Shown: positions 33,046 through 45,825, numbered from the stretch's first letter. The stretch is 64,000 nt of DNA from Gibbula magus (GCA_936450465.1 OW388300.1:17869266-17933265), one strand, 5' to 3'. The notes: generated by a model from the sequence alone, not told the origin. Made by a program: numbers and translations.

Positions 33046-33524
33046 ACAATGAAAGGTACATGCATGCTTTTACTATTTAAGATGCACATTTAGATAACGG
33101 GTACAATCACTTTCACTGTGCAAATGAAACGTCCGTTTAGATCCTTCTGAAATTAAATTCTGAAATTAAATAAAATATAATTTTGGGAAGTATCTCAACG
33201 TGACCAATGGGTCAATTCAACAAGATACGATTGTATGAGAAGGGCATGCAGAAGCTGTAGTTAGCTTCATGTGCAGACCCATTATGTTTTGTAAATAAAG
33301 TGTTAATACCTTCATGCAGAGAAGCAAACCCATCAACAAAGTTTGATATTCAGTATCTTTGAAATTTGGTATATAAAAACCAACTCATTACTAATAAATC
33401 TACAGTACTAAATAATGAGGTGGTTGCAGGCACATCTACCACTCTGAAGACTAGGCTGATAAGTCGTTCCATTGATCCTGCACACCATTAAATAGATGTG
33501 CAACAAGTATCCAAGTAACTGTCG

Positions 33525-33812
33525 TCATAAATTCTCAATTTCAAACATTGCAATTCGAGACTTTGATTTGTAAGTGTCGGCCTCAGTTTCAGCTGCGTGG
33601 GTTGTTTGTAATGTAATGTATTCATAAATCGTGTCTCACAGTTTGATATTGATGCGGAGAAAATTAAAACGGTTCATATAAAGTGCCCTTAGCATTTACA
33701 TATTTGACTTTTAGATGGAGAGTACACTCACTTCAATTCTCAAATCCCAACATTGCAATTCCATACTTTCAGCTGCGCGGGATGTTTGTAATGTAATGTA
33801 TTGATAATAAGT
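33525..33812 (+). repeat. Local tandem duplication
   Basis: AACATTGCAATTC, CAGCTGCG(T/C)GGG and TTTGTAATGTAATGTATT occur in the same order at 33,543-33,630 and 33,746-33,808. Confidence 0.75.
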
Positions 33813-33814
33813 AT

Positions 33815-33930
33815 TACAGTATTCAAACTCGCACGTTCACAAGAGTTTGAATAACATTTTGACATCGTTCATTTTCCTTTGAAACACACAAACTGACGTT
33901 AGGTTCTTAAATGTTCTCAGATCAAATGTG
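33815..33930 (+). repeat. Repeat shared with 4,095-4,205
   Basis: Shared: CAAACTCGC, GAGTTTGAAT, TTGACATCGTTCATTTTCC, AAACACACAAACTGAC and TTCTTAAATG in the same order and orientation. Confidence 0.75.
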
Positions 33931-34937
33931 AAATCAATGTTTCACTCTAAACTTCAATGGAATTGATTTACAATTATAAATATAAAAATATATTGTTTTA
34001 GTGAATATTTCGATGGGTCAGAATCTCTTGCTTCTCAGTAAATCGTGTTCAGAACTCTCAGAACTCAGAACTATTTATTACATTCTGATAAGTTCCTTTT
34101 ATCGTGACTTTGATTATTTTTAACATAGATGTTTTCCAGGTTTGTGTATCAAATTTAATTACTCATGTTATCCTTAAAATATTTATTTCATGTTTCCTGA
34201 AAGTTTCGTTATAAAAAAGAAAAAGACACCACACAAGCCAACGTTTCAGAAACGTTTTTGAAACTATAGTGAAACGCTCCAAAACGTTGTAGAGTCTTTT
34301 GTGTTTGCTTTGCTCACCCTTATTTGGCAAAATGCCCGAACTGTCCATTCATTTTCAGAGATTACGAGTCGGGGGAAACACATAAAGCGTAAGACATCTA
34401 TTTGCAACCATGAATGAGAACCTATAGATATGGTTTTAGGTAGTAGATGACTGAATTATCATAACTTGAAACCTGATCAATGATCTCTATGGAGAATTGA
34501 ATTAGATGAAACATTAATCAATCAAGATCATGAAGGACATGGCACTCCAGCAACGTATCTGGACTAATGAGGTTGCTTGGATTGATCTCTGGTATCTGTT
34601 CAAAACTGATAACTTAACTGATAACTAAAGCCACTAATATATTTTCTATTATGTAGGTGATTTTCACTGATAATGTATGATTGCCCACAGGGCATTTTAA
34701 TTATCAATTTATGGTTATACATTGGTATGAAAATCAAAGTTATGATAACGAACTTGGCTATGAAAACTACAGTTCTTTAGAGTATGCTTGTATAGTAATA
34801 TATTGAAGACGTAGATACATGAAATTATTAACAGGTAGTTTCACCATATGTGGCTCTCTAGTATATTATAACTCATCTTCACAACGTCACGGAACGTTAC
34901 GAAAATATTTCCAGTTCTTCTCTCTTCGCCCTTGACT

Positions 34938-35312
34938 TCAACCCTCACATTTTCTGTAATAAGATATTAGCATACTGCAGGCTAAGCGTATAGGCCAATC
35001 AGAAGACAGCTTACATTTCCGATGTTGTGTCTGCAGCAATATATTGCTACCTAATAAAAAGAGACAAATCTTTTCTAAACTTTCGAAGTATTTAGTCAAC
35101 TTTCTCAAGTCCTCGGCTCTAATCCCCATCATAATGACTTGAATAGCCTCTATTTCTTTATGGAGGTTCACATTTTGAATTGGTACCAAATGTGTAAAAT
35201 GCGATATCATTGGCTGTATGTAAGCGGCTGGTAAGGGACGTAAATCGTGATCACAATAGAAGTGGCTGCTTCGTTTCATGGCTTCTGCTTTCGTTGAAAG
35301 CAACGTAAACAA
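34938..35312 (-). CDS. Orphan open frame in an insertion (hypothetical)
   Basis: This is a 124-codon frame on the minus strand within a segment absent from the duplicate at about 47,170-47,400. The predicted protein has a mixed, protein-like composition rather than AT-driven repeats: MKRSSHFYCDHDLRPLPAAY near residues 12-31, then an amphipathic stretch NLHKEIEAIQVIMMGIRAED. There is no signal peptide or membrane segment and no domain I recognise. The first ATG is at 35,312, but splicing cannot be excluded. It could be an exon carried by a transposable element, a transposase fragment or chance. The likelihood of a real protein is low to moderate. Confidence 0.25.
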   Translation of the reverse strand: MFTLLSTKAEAMKRSSHFYCDHDLRPLPAAYIQPMISHFTHLVPIQNVNLHKEIEAIQVIMMGIRAEDLRKLTKYFESLEKICLFLLGSNILLQTQHRKCKLSSDWPIRLACSMLISYYRKCEG

Positions 35313-35949
35313 ACGGGTAGAGTTGTTTACTATACGTTTTCACCTTGCCGTGGAAAGATGATTATAACTCAGACTCTTCGCACCCCCGATAGCTCGTCTG
35401 TCATTGAAGTTAACCAATGGAAGTGTTCTCTTAATTTGGCAAATGCACTTATGAAAGGAGTTGAACCCAAGATCTAAATTAGTGATTCATTTAATCCCTT
35501 TGTAGCGGTGGCAGGGAAATTGACATTGATAATTAGTGGTGAGAAATTAATTTAGACCTATGCTGTTGTAATTCTCTAAGAATCAAGTTATCAATTAAAT
35601 AGTTTTACCATTTATGTTTAAAGTCCCACGTTAATGTTCAAAATAGTAATACCTTCAAAAACTATTTTTTGTCTGTATTGGAAAACGGTGTCGGTTGTAA
35701 AGTTAGATTGGTCATTATAGAAGATTGATATAAAAAAGGGTTTTAAAAGAAGAAATGTTTTTTCTGGGTAAAACAATCTGTAAACAATGTTGGAGAATTT
35801 ACACTCAAGGAGAAGTGTGGCTGCGGGTGTGGGAGGTACTCGTTTATTCCGATGGAAGGAACCGGTAGAACTGAGATGCTTTTGTAATACTATAGTAAAA
35901 TAATAAACAATGACATATAAAACATAACAATAAACAATGAAATCACTGA

Positions 35950-36105
35950 CAGAAAGACTGAATAAACTGGTTGCCTTATGATGTAAAGACGGACTATTAG
36001 CTGGTGTGATCAAAACAATGACAGCACAGACAGAATGATTGAATAAGCTGATTGCCCTATGATATAAAGATGGACTAACCCATTCCAATCAGAAACCTAA
36101 AATGA
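35950..36105. repeat. 81-bp unit repeated twice
   Basis: GATTGAATAAGCTGATTGCC and GACTGAATAAACTGGTTGCC head two copies 81 bases apart, each continuing to GATRTAAAGAYGGACTA. The minus-strand frame 35,618-36,088 reads through the repeat and is probably fortuitous. Confidence 0.8.
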
Positions 36106-36547
36106 ACCTTTAAAATACTGCTTGGAAGCACTTTGCCAAACCAATGACCCTGTAAATGAAAACCCTGTAATATACATATGCATATACACTTGATAACATA
36201 AAAGAGCGGTATTCACATAAGCTTTTAAGGCTTGTTTACCAATCCATTTCTTGAATGAACCATAAACCATAAACATAACAGACATGATATTGAATTGCAT
36301 GCTTTATTTCATCCTATTACACAATATAATGTAAACTTCAACAAAAGTTGTATGAAGTCAAATGTAAAAAAACAAAACAATTAATTGATATCCTGAATTC
36401 ATTAAACTACTTCTGTCTGAATATTGGTTGTTTTAAATGGAAACTAAAATATCATAACATCATTCCATGTCTAAAATGAATATAATTTTAAAGTTATAAA
36501 ATGTCTGATTGCAAAAACCTGTATAACAGTATCAATTTAGAAAACAT

Positions 36548-36565
36548 TTAAAAAAAAAAAAAAAT
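36548..36565. repeat. Poly-A run
   Basis: A homopolymer of about 15 A. No retroposed sequence is recognised in front of it. Confidence 0.8.
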
Positions 36566-36826
36566 GTCTAATGAGAAGTTAATCTAAGTCTAATGAAAAT
36601 AACGTATTGTGTAAATACTCTTAAATGATTATATATCAATTTGCACTTAATATCCTTTAATATCAACACTTATGTAATCCATGTAACCAATCTCTTTCAT
36701 AGATACTCTTTAGTACTCTTTAGGTTTTACAGTTAAGTATTATTAAAGCCCTTTCACGAATGCCTTATAGTGGTAGCACCATTACAGGTAATGTAGGTGT
36801 CACACTATCATATATGGCATGGCACA

Positions 36827-36949
36827 CTGTTATTGATGAGGTTAGCTATCTTGTAATCCAGGACTAGACGTTTAATTTCCTCTACAGATTAGAATGTCCT
36901 TTTTTGGTCTCTGGAACTGACGTGTAATGGACGGTTGATGATGTGTGAC
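36827..36949. other. Conserved island in the direct duplication, copy 1
   Basis: About 125 bp match 48,118-48,251 at roughly 94 percent, while the flanks match at about 70-75 percent. It contains TTGATGAGG, then TTTAATTTCCTCTACAG (which looks like a 3' splice site) and GGAACTGACG. No long frame is shared. It could be an exon, a regulatory element or a small RNA (the TGATGA and CTGA boxes are 80-90 bases apart, as in C/D snoRNAs, but no terminal stem is clear). Confidence 0.5.
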
Positions 36950-37612
36950 TAACTCATTATTCTGTATTTATACAGACATATGATAACAAGATAGCATCCT
37001 GAACTTATATATCCTGAAATAATTATGCTCTTTTGTTGAAATATGTTTATGAATCACAGTTTGTTTGCATAAGCAATAACTACTGTTAATATGTTGATAT
37101 GTAGACATATCACAGTTAAAGTATTAGTGATTTGACAAGTAAATGACACATAGTTATAATACTGAAGTTAACATACCTTGTAGATGTTCACCTGGAGTTA
37201 GTTTCACTCCAAATGTGCATATCTATTGCGACAGATATTTAATATTTCGCTTTGCTTAATAATTCCTTGTAAGGAAATCGATTCAAAGGATAAAGTTTCG
37301 AAAAAGGCAACCATTCTACCTTCAATTTGTCTCTGCTTTTGCTATCAGTATGTAATGGAAAATAGTTGTGTTCAATAGTAATTCTTGAAGAAAATGAATA
37401 CGTTCCTCTGCAGAGTACCGTTGATTAATGATGACAATATCTAAATCCTGTCATATATCATCTGATTAAACTGTTCGACAGAAAATAGTTCTTTTCAATC
37501 ATCTGCCATACCATGATGACAGTACCAGACGGAGATAATGCCTCTTGAAATAAATCAACCTTGTTGAATTACCAAGAGAATTGTGTGGTGCGTTCTTGTT
37601 TTTTATATGATT

Positions 37613-37884
37613 TTTATGCCCCCGAATCGGAGATTCCGGGGATATATTGTTTTTCACGTTTCCGTCCGTCCGTCTTTCCGTATGTCCGTCTGTGTGTTTA
37701 TCCACAAAAAAATAACCTTGGCCATAACTTTGGATTGCTCAGAGCTAGGGCTTTCATACTTGGCATGTGATGAGACCTTTCAGATGAGGTCATCATATTT
37801 GACATTGTGACCATGACCTTGCCGCAGTGATCAATATTCAGAAAACTCAAACCTTGGCCATAACTTTGGTATATCCGGGGGCAT
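37613..37884. mobile_element. MITE-like element with TGCCCCCG ends
   Basis: It begins TTTATGCCCCCGAATCGG and ends TATATCCGGGGGCAT. Inside are a CCGTCCGTCCGTC run and two copies of ACCTTGGCCATAACTTTGG 118 bases apart (37,734 and 37,852). This type of repeat is common in molluscs. It also has a GTGACCATGACCTTG string. The overlapping open frames on both strands are repeat shadows. Confidence 0.75.
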
Positions 37885-38399
37885 CCGTGTTTAACAAACA
37901 CATCTTGTTCTTTTACAAAATGATGTTTAGGTTGAACACCTCAACACATATTCATATTAGTGTAAATACTATGAGATTAATTTTGCATACATTATTTGAT
38001 ATTATTATATACTTATTATTTATATGAGTGATGTATTATTTATTTTACCTGTCTTACAACCGAATATCATCCGGTTCATTGATACTATATGCTGTAAAAA
38101 TGTAGAATGATTTCAAAAGAGGTATGGAAATCCTAATGACAATACCATTGACAATAAATTAGCCTCCAGTGAACTAAACAATGCTGAAACAATAAGCTCA
38201 TATTTTGCTGAAATTGACTCAATAGGGGTGTTGATTTCAGATGATATTGCCTTACAGCCGATAAATTGCATTTGATCTGATGCTTTGTCAATTCCAATGT
38301 GTACTTTTTACTTCAATAAGCATCAGTTTAAAAATAAATATTTCAAGGTGTATGAAATAAACTGTTTCATCGGTCTCTCCTGTAACGACTATTCTAAAT

Positions 38400-38900
38400 G
38401 TCTAATTATATGTAAAATCACACATGTTCGTGTTCCTGTTATTTATCGTGTATCTATGTGAGGAGAGATGTACGCCATTCACTCTCAGAGCTACCATAGA
38501 AGATCAGGAAAGACATTCACTGCAGCTCCTTCTTATCTCAACAATCAAGATAGACATCACTGCCACTCAAATGCTTCATGTTCTTGTTGATCTTGCTCTA
38601 TTGTTGTGTTATCTCGAATCATCTACAGGCAGAGCGATGCTTCAAAGTGACATACACTGTTTACCTTAGAAGTGTTTCTCACAGAGAAGTTCTGCATGTT
38701 TGTTGATTCAGTGTGTTGTGCCAATGACATGAATCTGTGGTCACATATCAACAACAATGAATTATTTTGCTGAAAATGAATATTTAGCAAGTATTTCTTT
38801 TGTACAAGTGTCTCTAGTATATTTATGTCACGTAAATTCAACTGGTACTAAACTTGTATAGAAGTTTTCAGAAAGATTAAAAGTAGTTTGTATTACATAT
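38400..38900 (+). repeat. Second direct-duplicate block, copy 1
   Basis: It shares with 43,570-44,000 GAAAGACATTCACTGCA, AAGATAG(A/T)CATCA, ACT.AAATGCT and GTGTTTCTCACAG in order. Short open frames in either copy are not preserved between them. Confidence 0.65.
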
Positions 38901-40880
38901 ATTTAGAGACATGTTATATAGAATTGATTAAATTAAATTGTAAATGTTACATTTAATCGCCATCAATCTAGTATAACATGTTTCTCAATTCAAAGCACAC
39001 TATATTTAGGCTCATCTTATAAATTAATGAGGTTTTTGTAACAGGCTCGAGCATGTGAAAAATTATGATCCAATCAGGGAGGGTCATTATTAGTTTACTG
39101 GAGTCGATTGTTGAGTTTATTTAAGGAATGATTATTTTGGTAAATGTAGAACAGCCACTGTCACCCACAAGGTGTTTCTATAGGATTTGTCTATTGATTT
39201 TTGTAAATAGGATCAGGTAATTGAGGTTCAGCAAACTTTTGAAATAAGTTTACTGGCTTTAATCCTGCTCAAACTATTTATAGACAACTATGTAATCGGT
39301 TTAAACTAAATGAACGTAAAATTACTATCTTTAAATGAAATGTTTAATTAGTGAGATAGTATTATCAAGATGAGTGCTGAAGTTTTAGACCGTAAATTCA
39401 ATACAATGTTAAATCGAAATGATTGGAAAATAAGATGTTTGGTTGATTCAAAGCCATTACAATTTGTATCTATGGGTCAACAAAGAAAAACGAAAAAAAA
39501 TAACCGAACGATGTAAATTATCGCAGTATAAAACAGTACCTTTATTGAACTTTGTGGAATGGAAAATATGTTGTGTTTACAATGCATGAACGCAGAATCT
39601 TTAAAATAGTGACAAGCTATGATCTACAACTAGTAACTGCTTTTATGGAGGTAAAGGTGCAGTTTCACGTGTTGTCAAGTCCACAATATCACATACAACT
39701 CACTACAGTGATGAGAATTCCTCTCTCCATTCAGAAAACAATTCTCACACAGGCTAGGGTGTAATAAACAACTCCCAGAGAACATGTCCTTCTTAGTTTG
39801 CTTGGTTGCCTATAGCACAGGGGCGATGCATGCAATTGAAGATAATAATAATACAGCTTTGAAAATGTAATTTTGTTCACGATTGATATATTTTATAAAG
39901 CTGATTTATGATCTTCCAATTAATTTTCGATGGGATACACCAGTTTTAGGCATATTATTTTGAAAACAGCACGAACAAACAGATAGGGTATGCTTTAAAC
40001 TTAAATTCATTAACTGACGTTTATGTAACCTACACATTAATTGGTTGTCATCAACAATACAGAATATTAACTATCAAATGGTTTATGCAGTGAATAGTTT
40101 TCTAATGTTAGTAATACAACTCGTTACATTATCAGTTCTAATTAATAACATGTGATAGTGGAATCAAGATTAATAAAAGATTAATAACTTTCTAACAGCA
40201 CAAGTTTCAAAATTCAAGATTTCATTCTCTTGTTTATCAGATTAATTTTCATGAAATGTATTTCAAGAAGAACAATCTGTCACAGTTTAAAGTGATGTTG
40301 TTATGCTATCGTTGATTAAGTACTTTTCTATTTAAAATGTTATCATGCACTATTTAATGCGTTATGTCAGCTCAGTGAGAAACCGTTGTGACATTGTGAA
40401 TGCATTATTATTTGTTTCTGTAATGATCTTACATATCATTAATATAATCACTGGAGATATTTCACTTTGAAAACTGAATATATGTCAAATTTGTTTACTC
40501 AATAAAATAAGGGATATTGAAATAGAGTTAAACTTTACTTAAATTTATGGAATCTATATGTGTATTACATGTGTATACATATTACAATTCAAAGTTAAAT
40601 TACAAACATACCTATACGCATATATGTCCTCAATATATAGATAAATTATAGAATGATGATATAGAAATCTTAACTTAATCTTAAAAATGGTATGTATTCT
40701 TTGAGGGATAATGGATAAGGAACGTGTAACACATATTATGCAACCTTCTCCCAAATATGTTAATAGTTGATGGATTTACAACAACAGAAATGTAAAATAG
40801 AAGCAAAGTAATAAAAAAAATAGTAGGACAATATTTGCGATATACGTATTCAAGAATGGAACATAGGAGCACAAGTAACT
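38900..40880. other. Intergenic, nothing recognised
   Basis: AT-rich. The frames at 39,552-39,764, 40,554-40,754 and 40,681-40,872 lack recognisable content. Confidence 0.4.
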
Positions 40881-40899
40881 TTAGGGTTTATGTCATGGC

Positions 40900-41040
40900 A
40901 AAGCTACTTGCGTCGTCCGTCCATCCTCCCGTCAATCCCTAAACCGTTTGCCTTTTACTTCACAAGAACCATTGACTCTAGAGAGCTGAAATTAAATGTA
41001 TAGACTCCTTGGACACTGGGGATTATACATTGTGAGTCAA
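40900..41040 (+). repeat. CCGTCCATCC-type repeat fragment
   Basis: CGTCCGTCCATCCTCCCGTC, then a CATTGACTC..GAG..CTGAAATT run, resembles 45,220-45,300. No termini found. Confidence 0.5.
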
Positions 41041-41333
41041 GACCAATTTTCACATTCTGTTCTTTTATGTAAAGAACTTGAATTTTGTTATACTTCTGAT
41101 AATAACAATTTTAATAATTCTTGAAAATTCACATTTTGAAAGGTATTTAGTTTATTTTTTAAAGCCTGAACTACAGAACCAATGCCTCTATTTTGAAAGG
41201 GAACACAAAGCATGAGAACAGCTTAAATATTGTGTAAACATACCTTTTCAAACAGTTATAATTGCAAAATATAAATCCCTCATTCTGAGTTAAGCAGTGT
41301 TAAACAATAGGTCAACATGTATAGTGTAATTGT

Positions 41334-42084
41334 TATCCCACCGGTATGTAATACCGTGGGATATAGTCATCGCCCCGTCCGTCTGTCCGTCCGTCCGTCT
41401 GTCCGTCTGTCCGTCTGTCCGTCCGTAATCATTTCGTTTCCGGAGCAGAACTCGAAAACCATTCATGATATCTTTCTGAAACTTTGCATGTGTATTACCC
41501 ACTAACTGAAGTGGTGCCTTTTGATATTTTCAGATTTCTGAAAATTTTATTTTGTTTCGTTTCCATAGAAACATGTTGAAGTTGGACTTTGTTCAGAAAC
41601 AGGTTCGTTTCCGGAGCACAGCTCCAAAACCATTCATCATATCTTCCTGAAACTTCGCATGTGTATTACCAACTAACTGAAGTGGTGCCTTTTGATATTT
41701 TCAGATTTCTGAATTTTTTATTTTTTTTTCGTTTCCATAGAAACTTGTTGAATTTGGACTTTGTTCAGAGACAGGTTCGTTTCCGGAGCACAGCTCCAAA
41801 ACCATTCATCATATCTTCCTGAAACTTTGCATGTGTATTACCCATTGACTGAAGTGGTGCCTTTTGATATTATCTAATTTTTTCTGAATTTTTATTTTTT
41901 TTCTGTTTCCATAGAAACATGAGAGGGATGTTGGTTGTTGTAGATTTTGACTGCTTCTGGAGCAGAAGTCTAAAACCCTAAACATTCCTGAAACTCTGTA
42001 ATACCCACTAACTGAAGTACGGTAGTAGATACACAAGTATCTGTAAAAGATGTGTTTTACAAATTTTGTGGAACCGGTGGGATA
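41334..42084. mobile_element. Terminal-inverted-repeat element with an internal tandem array
   Basis: It is bounded by TATCCCACCGGT (41,334-41,345) and ACCGGTGGGATA (42,073-42,084), a perfect 12-bp inverted repeat. After a (CCGTCTGT)n run at 41,375-41,428 comes an array of about 3.5 copies of an approximately 172-bp unit starting at 41,433, 41,604 and 41,776, each with TTCGTTTCCGGAGCA, CATGTGTATTACC and GAAGTGGTGCCTTTTGATAT. It encodes no transposase. The open frames are repeat shadows. Confidence 0.88.
41433..42035 (+). repeat. 172-bp tandem array
   Basis: The spacing of the unit starts is 171 and 172 bp. The last, partial unit from about 41,952 is degenerate (CTTCTGGAGCAGAAGTC). Units 2 and 3 are the closest pair. 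Confidence 0.88.
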
Positions 42085-42089
42085 TGTCA

Positions 42090-43560
42090 TCTTCTGATGA
42101 CTCTTGTCTAATTTTGTGATTTAGTATTATTCCAATTTCATTCATAAGTCTCCTAAACGACCCAAGTTTCAAAAGAAAGATATTCTGAAATGAGGTCGAG
42201 GAACAACCTTTTTAGACCAGCTTATCATATCCTATTTTGTGCCACTGCTATGATTCATACATGTATTATAACTGTACTTGAGTGACACTCTAAGCTCAAT
42301 GATTGGAGAACATTCTCAACGCACTAAATATGTTACTATTTCAGTTTCACTAGACATCTCTTGTTCGACTTTGACAGTGTATAAATCCTGATTCATATTG
42401 CCTGTCAGTAGAACGATTGAGTAGAGTTTGATCGTTGTTAATTATGAATAACTGGTTAAACTTATCAGACAATGTGAATCTATACGATACACCATTATGT
42501 TGCGTTTTTGATTGATGATGAAAAACGAAGACATAATTTCATGAAAGTATTGCTCTGGGCATCATGCTTCCATCCTATTCTGTTAGATATTTACACTACA
42601 CAAATTGTTTGTTTTGTCATGATTGAATGGCATCAACGAATATAATAATTTAAACGGGAGATTCCAAACTGAAATTGACAACTGATATGAGTAATTGATG
42701 AGAATTGATTAACTGTATGATCTCCTCACATGTGGACTGATTAACTATTAAAGATTGCATAGGTCATTATTCATCTTGACAATGGGTGTGAACAAAATAA
42801 AAGAGATTTATTATAATTATATTGTTTAAAAAAAAATTATCTCATAAAATGAAATGCATGTTTCACTGTTATTCTACTTGGTGAAATGACACTTTAAATC
42901 ATATGACATAACCGATACGTCATGAAATAACAAGATGATGTTATAACATAACCATGATATCAGATAAAGATGATATCTTGACAAGTTTTTTTTGTTGAAA
43001 TTCACGTTATTGAACATTCACATACATAAAACAGTTGAAATGAGTTGACGAATAACAAGAATAGTTCATGTAATGAAGGAGAAATAATATGTTTAAACAT
43101 GTGGCTACGGCATTCCACTAATTAAACTATAAACTTGTAATACACAAGACGAGCTATGCATGATATTCGATACCAAGGTTCACGATCTTCTATTTATTCC
43201 TTAGAGAAGTTGATTTCCACTGGAATATTGAATTGGATATATAAAAAATTAATCAAAAGGCCACGACACTCATAACATAACCATACCAATTAAATAATCT
43301 TGCCTCATCCGCTTACACCTGGTTAGTAATTCCACAAGCGTTGTGTTATTTATTTATATTGTTTCGAAATACAAAACACAAGTTAACATTTAAACAGGTA
43401 CTTTGTTGATATAAATGAATGTCAATGAATGAACATTTATTGTCTAGTTCGATGAAATGAACTGTCGTAACAGTAAAGTGCAGAGTGAGGATCATGTATT
43501 TATAGAACATATTATCTTATCCAATCATTTTCGATAATTAGCAAATAAAGAAACCTCAAA
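42090..43560. other. Intergenic, nothing recognised
   Basis: AT-rich sequence with no credible frame or repeat. Confidence 0.4.
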
Positions 43561-43569
43561 GGGTACTGC

Positions 43570-44000
43570 TTATTGACAGCCTGAACTCTATATGAACTCT
43601 CAAACATGAACACCCTGACGAAACACCTTTGGTTAATTAGCGTCATTATTGAAGTTTCCAGTGATAACATTTCTTACGCACTTCAAGAAATGCAAAGCAA
43701 ACTGAAGAAAGACATTCACTGCAATTTTCTCTTCTCAAGGGACAAGATAGTCATCATCCCCACTAAATGCTACACAATGCCACTTCTCTGGTTCTGTTGA
43801 TGCATCATACAAATACCAATAAAACACAGGCAGAAAGACGCCACATAGTGTTGAGAACACATGATCAAACTTGTTATTGTACTAGTGTTTCTCACAGGTA
43901 TTTTCATGTAGACAATGGCGCATCTCAATGATGTTTGCTTGTTGTTTCCAATCTGTAACAAAATAAGGCAAAAATAAATATTGTCGTAATAGATAGAACA
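43570..44000 (+). repeat. Second direct-duplicate block, copy 2
   Basis: Partner of 38,400-38,900. Here it lies 1.1 kb before the other duplicated block (45,140), whereas at copy 1 it lies after it, so the two duplications are not one simple tandem step. Confidence 0.65.
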
Positions 44001-45130
44001 TATTAATCACACGATGGGTGGTATTTTGGCAGGTTCATTCTATTTTATAGCTGACGGGTTACATATGGATACTGATGAAACTTACAGAGGTCAAGTGTCG
44101 GAAATTATGACATTTTGAAAACAGTTTAACCACCTGTGATAACGTAAAGCTTCATTGAAATATACATTCAATAAATAGATATATAAGTTAAGGAGCACAA
44201 ATAATTGCAATTGTGTTACACAAGTTATCAGAAAAAGCAGTGCAAACGCATGTTCATCATGAGCAAGTATCTTCCAACAAACATTTTACTCATAGGGAAC
44301 AACAGTACTTTGCATAATTTCTTTACATCAACCTTGACTATTCCATATATGTGACTTATTAAAGAGAACTTGGGGGTTAATAAACTTATTCTAGTAAAGC
44401 TCTCCAACAACATCTGTTTTTTAACGCCAGCTGCCATTAGAATGCGTGTTGAAGGGAAGCAGCTTTCGTTATTAAAAGTTGAGCTAGGTTCACGCACCAG
44501 ACTACGCTTGCATGTACACATAGGGGAGTGACTTCAAATTTGCCTTTGAAAAATAAATTAGTTTTCATCTGAAATCATTCGATTCTTAGATTCTGATACA
44601 TATTACAAAATTAAAGAAAATACACCATGTTAAAATAAAACCATTGGTAACTCAAAGCAACATTTAGGAAGTTTTATTTTGTGTCAGTTAACCGTGAGAG
44701 ACATTCTCATTTCATAAAGCAATGCATGCTTTGCAACTTAAAAGTTAATTTTGTCAGACATTTTTCTCTTAAAGTGAACACAGTATGACAGTTTGACAGT
44801 GTATGACGTCATGCTCGTATGTTTTTGGATGGCAAATATCCTGCATAAGTACCGACTATGTGGTAATCTCGATAGGGCTAACATAGCACAATGTTTTTTA
44901 ATAATGCAAGATTAACTTTACCAAAACATCTATTTAAAAATTATTTCATGTTTACGCATCGGTTAAAGCTTAATGGGCGTTATGTAAAGAGATATTGACT
45001 TTAATTCAATCAATTTAGGTTAAACTGATTCAAAACGGAGAGGACAATCTTTTATGAATAAATTGTTAGAATTGATGGATTCTGAGATCAAATTTGAAAA
45101 CAATGTTTATTTGCAAGTATAACTTTTTGT
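44000..45130. other. Intergenic, nothing recognised
   Basis: The minus-strand frame 44,228-44,521 (97 codons) has no motif I recognise. Confidence 0.4.
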
Positions 45131-45411
45131 TTCAGTGCATGATCTTGATGAGTCAGAATATCTTGCTTCTCAGGAAATCATGTTCCATTTAGTTGTTTTT
45201 ACCATAACGTAGATTGCCCCAAGCGTCCGTCCATCCATCCATCTGTAATGTTTTCAATTCAAAAGATCATTGGCGCCAGTGAAGTGGGATTTGATGAATT
45301 TGTCTGCAGGATTCCTTTTATATAATAATTATTCATATGATTTCAACAAAACCGAACCTACAATTGAAACCTGTAAAGCTGAATAGTAACAGGATCATCT
45401 AAAAAATATAT

Positions 45412-45825
45412 AGAGGATATCTGTCTTTTCTTGACTAATACCATGTTTATCTCATCGAGTGAGGTAGAAAGGTTATATTTTCACGAGTGGCGCAGCCACG
45501 AGTGAAAATATATAACTTTTCTACCTCACGAGATGAGATAAACATGGTATTTGTCAAGAATTGACGGATATTCTATTTATTATATGATATGATCCATGTA
45601 ATTACGTCCGAAAAGAGGCTTTTTCACGCCAAGCGGCCGCAAGGAACAGCCCGTCACCACAGTAACACTGTGACGTCATAAGCCAAATCGTCGCGCGAGA
45701 CCATTGTTTTATGACGTCAAATTATATCAGTCACCGTTCGCAGTGAAAATATAAGTTATTTTCACTGTAGCTTGATAGACAGTTTATTTCACTGATAAAT
45801 CCCAGTATTTCACTGCTCGTCATAT
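45412..45825. mobile_element. Two-part foldback element A, copy 2
   Basis: The 414-bp element lies between AATATAT (45,405-45,411) and AATAAAT (45,826-45,832). The palindrome is at 45,412-45,580: arms with CATGTTTATCTCATCGAGTG and complement, centre CGAGTGGCGCAGCCACGAGTG. The CRE part follows: GTGACGTCATAAG, TTATGACGTCAAATT and CACTGATAAATCCCAGTAT. Orientation is opposite to 17,880-18,304, and the palindrome is better preserved here. Confidence 0.9.

Larger units (their letters stand above)
34000..37200 (+). repeat. Central direct duplication, copy 1
   Basis: It matches 45,140-48,480 in the same orientation. Landmarks: GTCAGAAT.TCTTGCTTCTCAG; GAAACGTTTTTG; GACATCTATTTG; GGACATGGCACTCCA.CAACG; GTCTGTATTGGAAAA; AATATCAACACTTATGTAAT; and the well-kept island at 36,827-36,949. 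It carries an insertion at about 34,930-35,345 that is missing in copy 2. Parts of it resemble sub-block T (GTATCTGGACTAATGAGG against GTATCCAGAATAATGAAG at 18,550), so it belongs to the same unit family. Confidence 0.8.

Noticed and set aside
34938..35312. Assignment of the orphan frame to a named receptor or transposase family
   Set aside because: No diagnostic motif can be pointed to; it is kept as hypothetical only.
35618..36088. 156-codon minus-strand open frame with an internal repeat
   Set aside because: The repeat is an 81-bp tandem DNA duplication. The rest is AT-driven and hydrophobic, and the frame is not kept in the direct duplicate at 47.5-48.0 kb.
41375..41428. Short-period repeat considered as a CRISPR-like array
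   Set aside because: It is a degenerate 4-8 bp microsatellite with no spacers, in a eukaryotic context.
41290..42090. Several open frames on both strands (70, 62, 77 and 93 codons)
   Set aside because: They arise from the CCGTCTGT run and the 172-bp tandem array.
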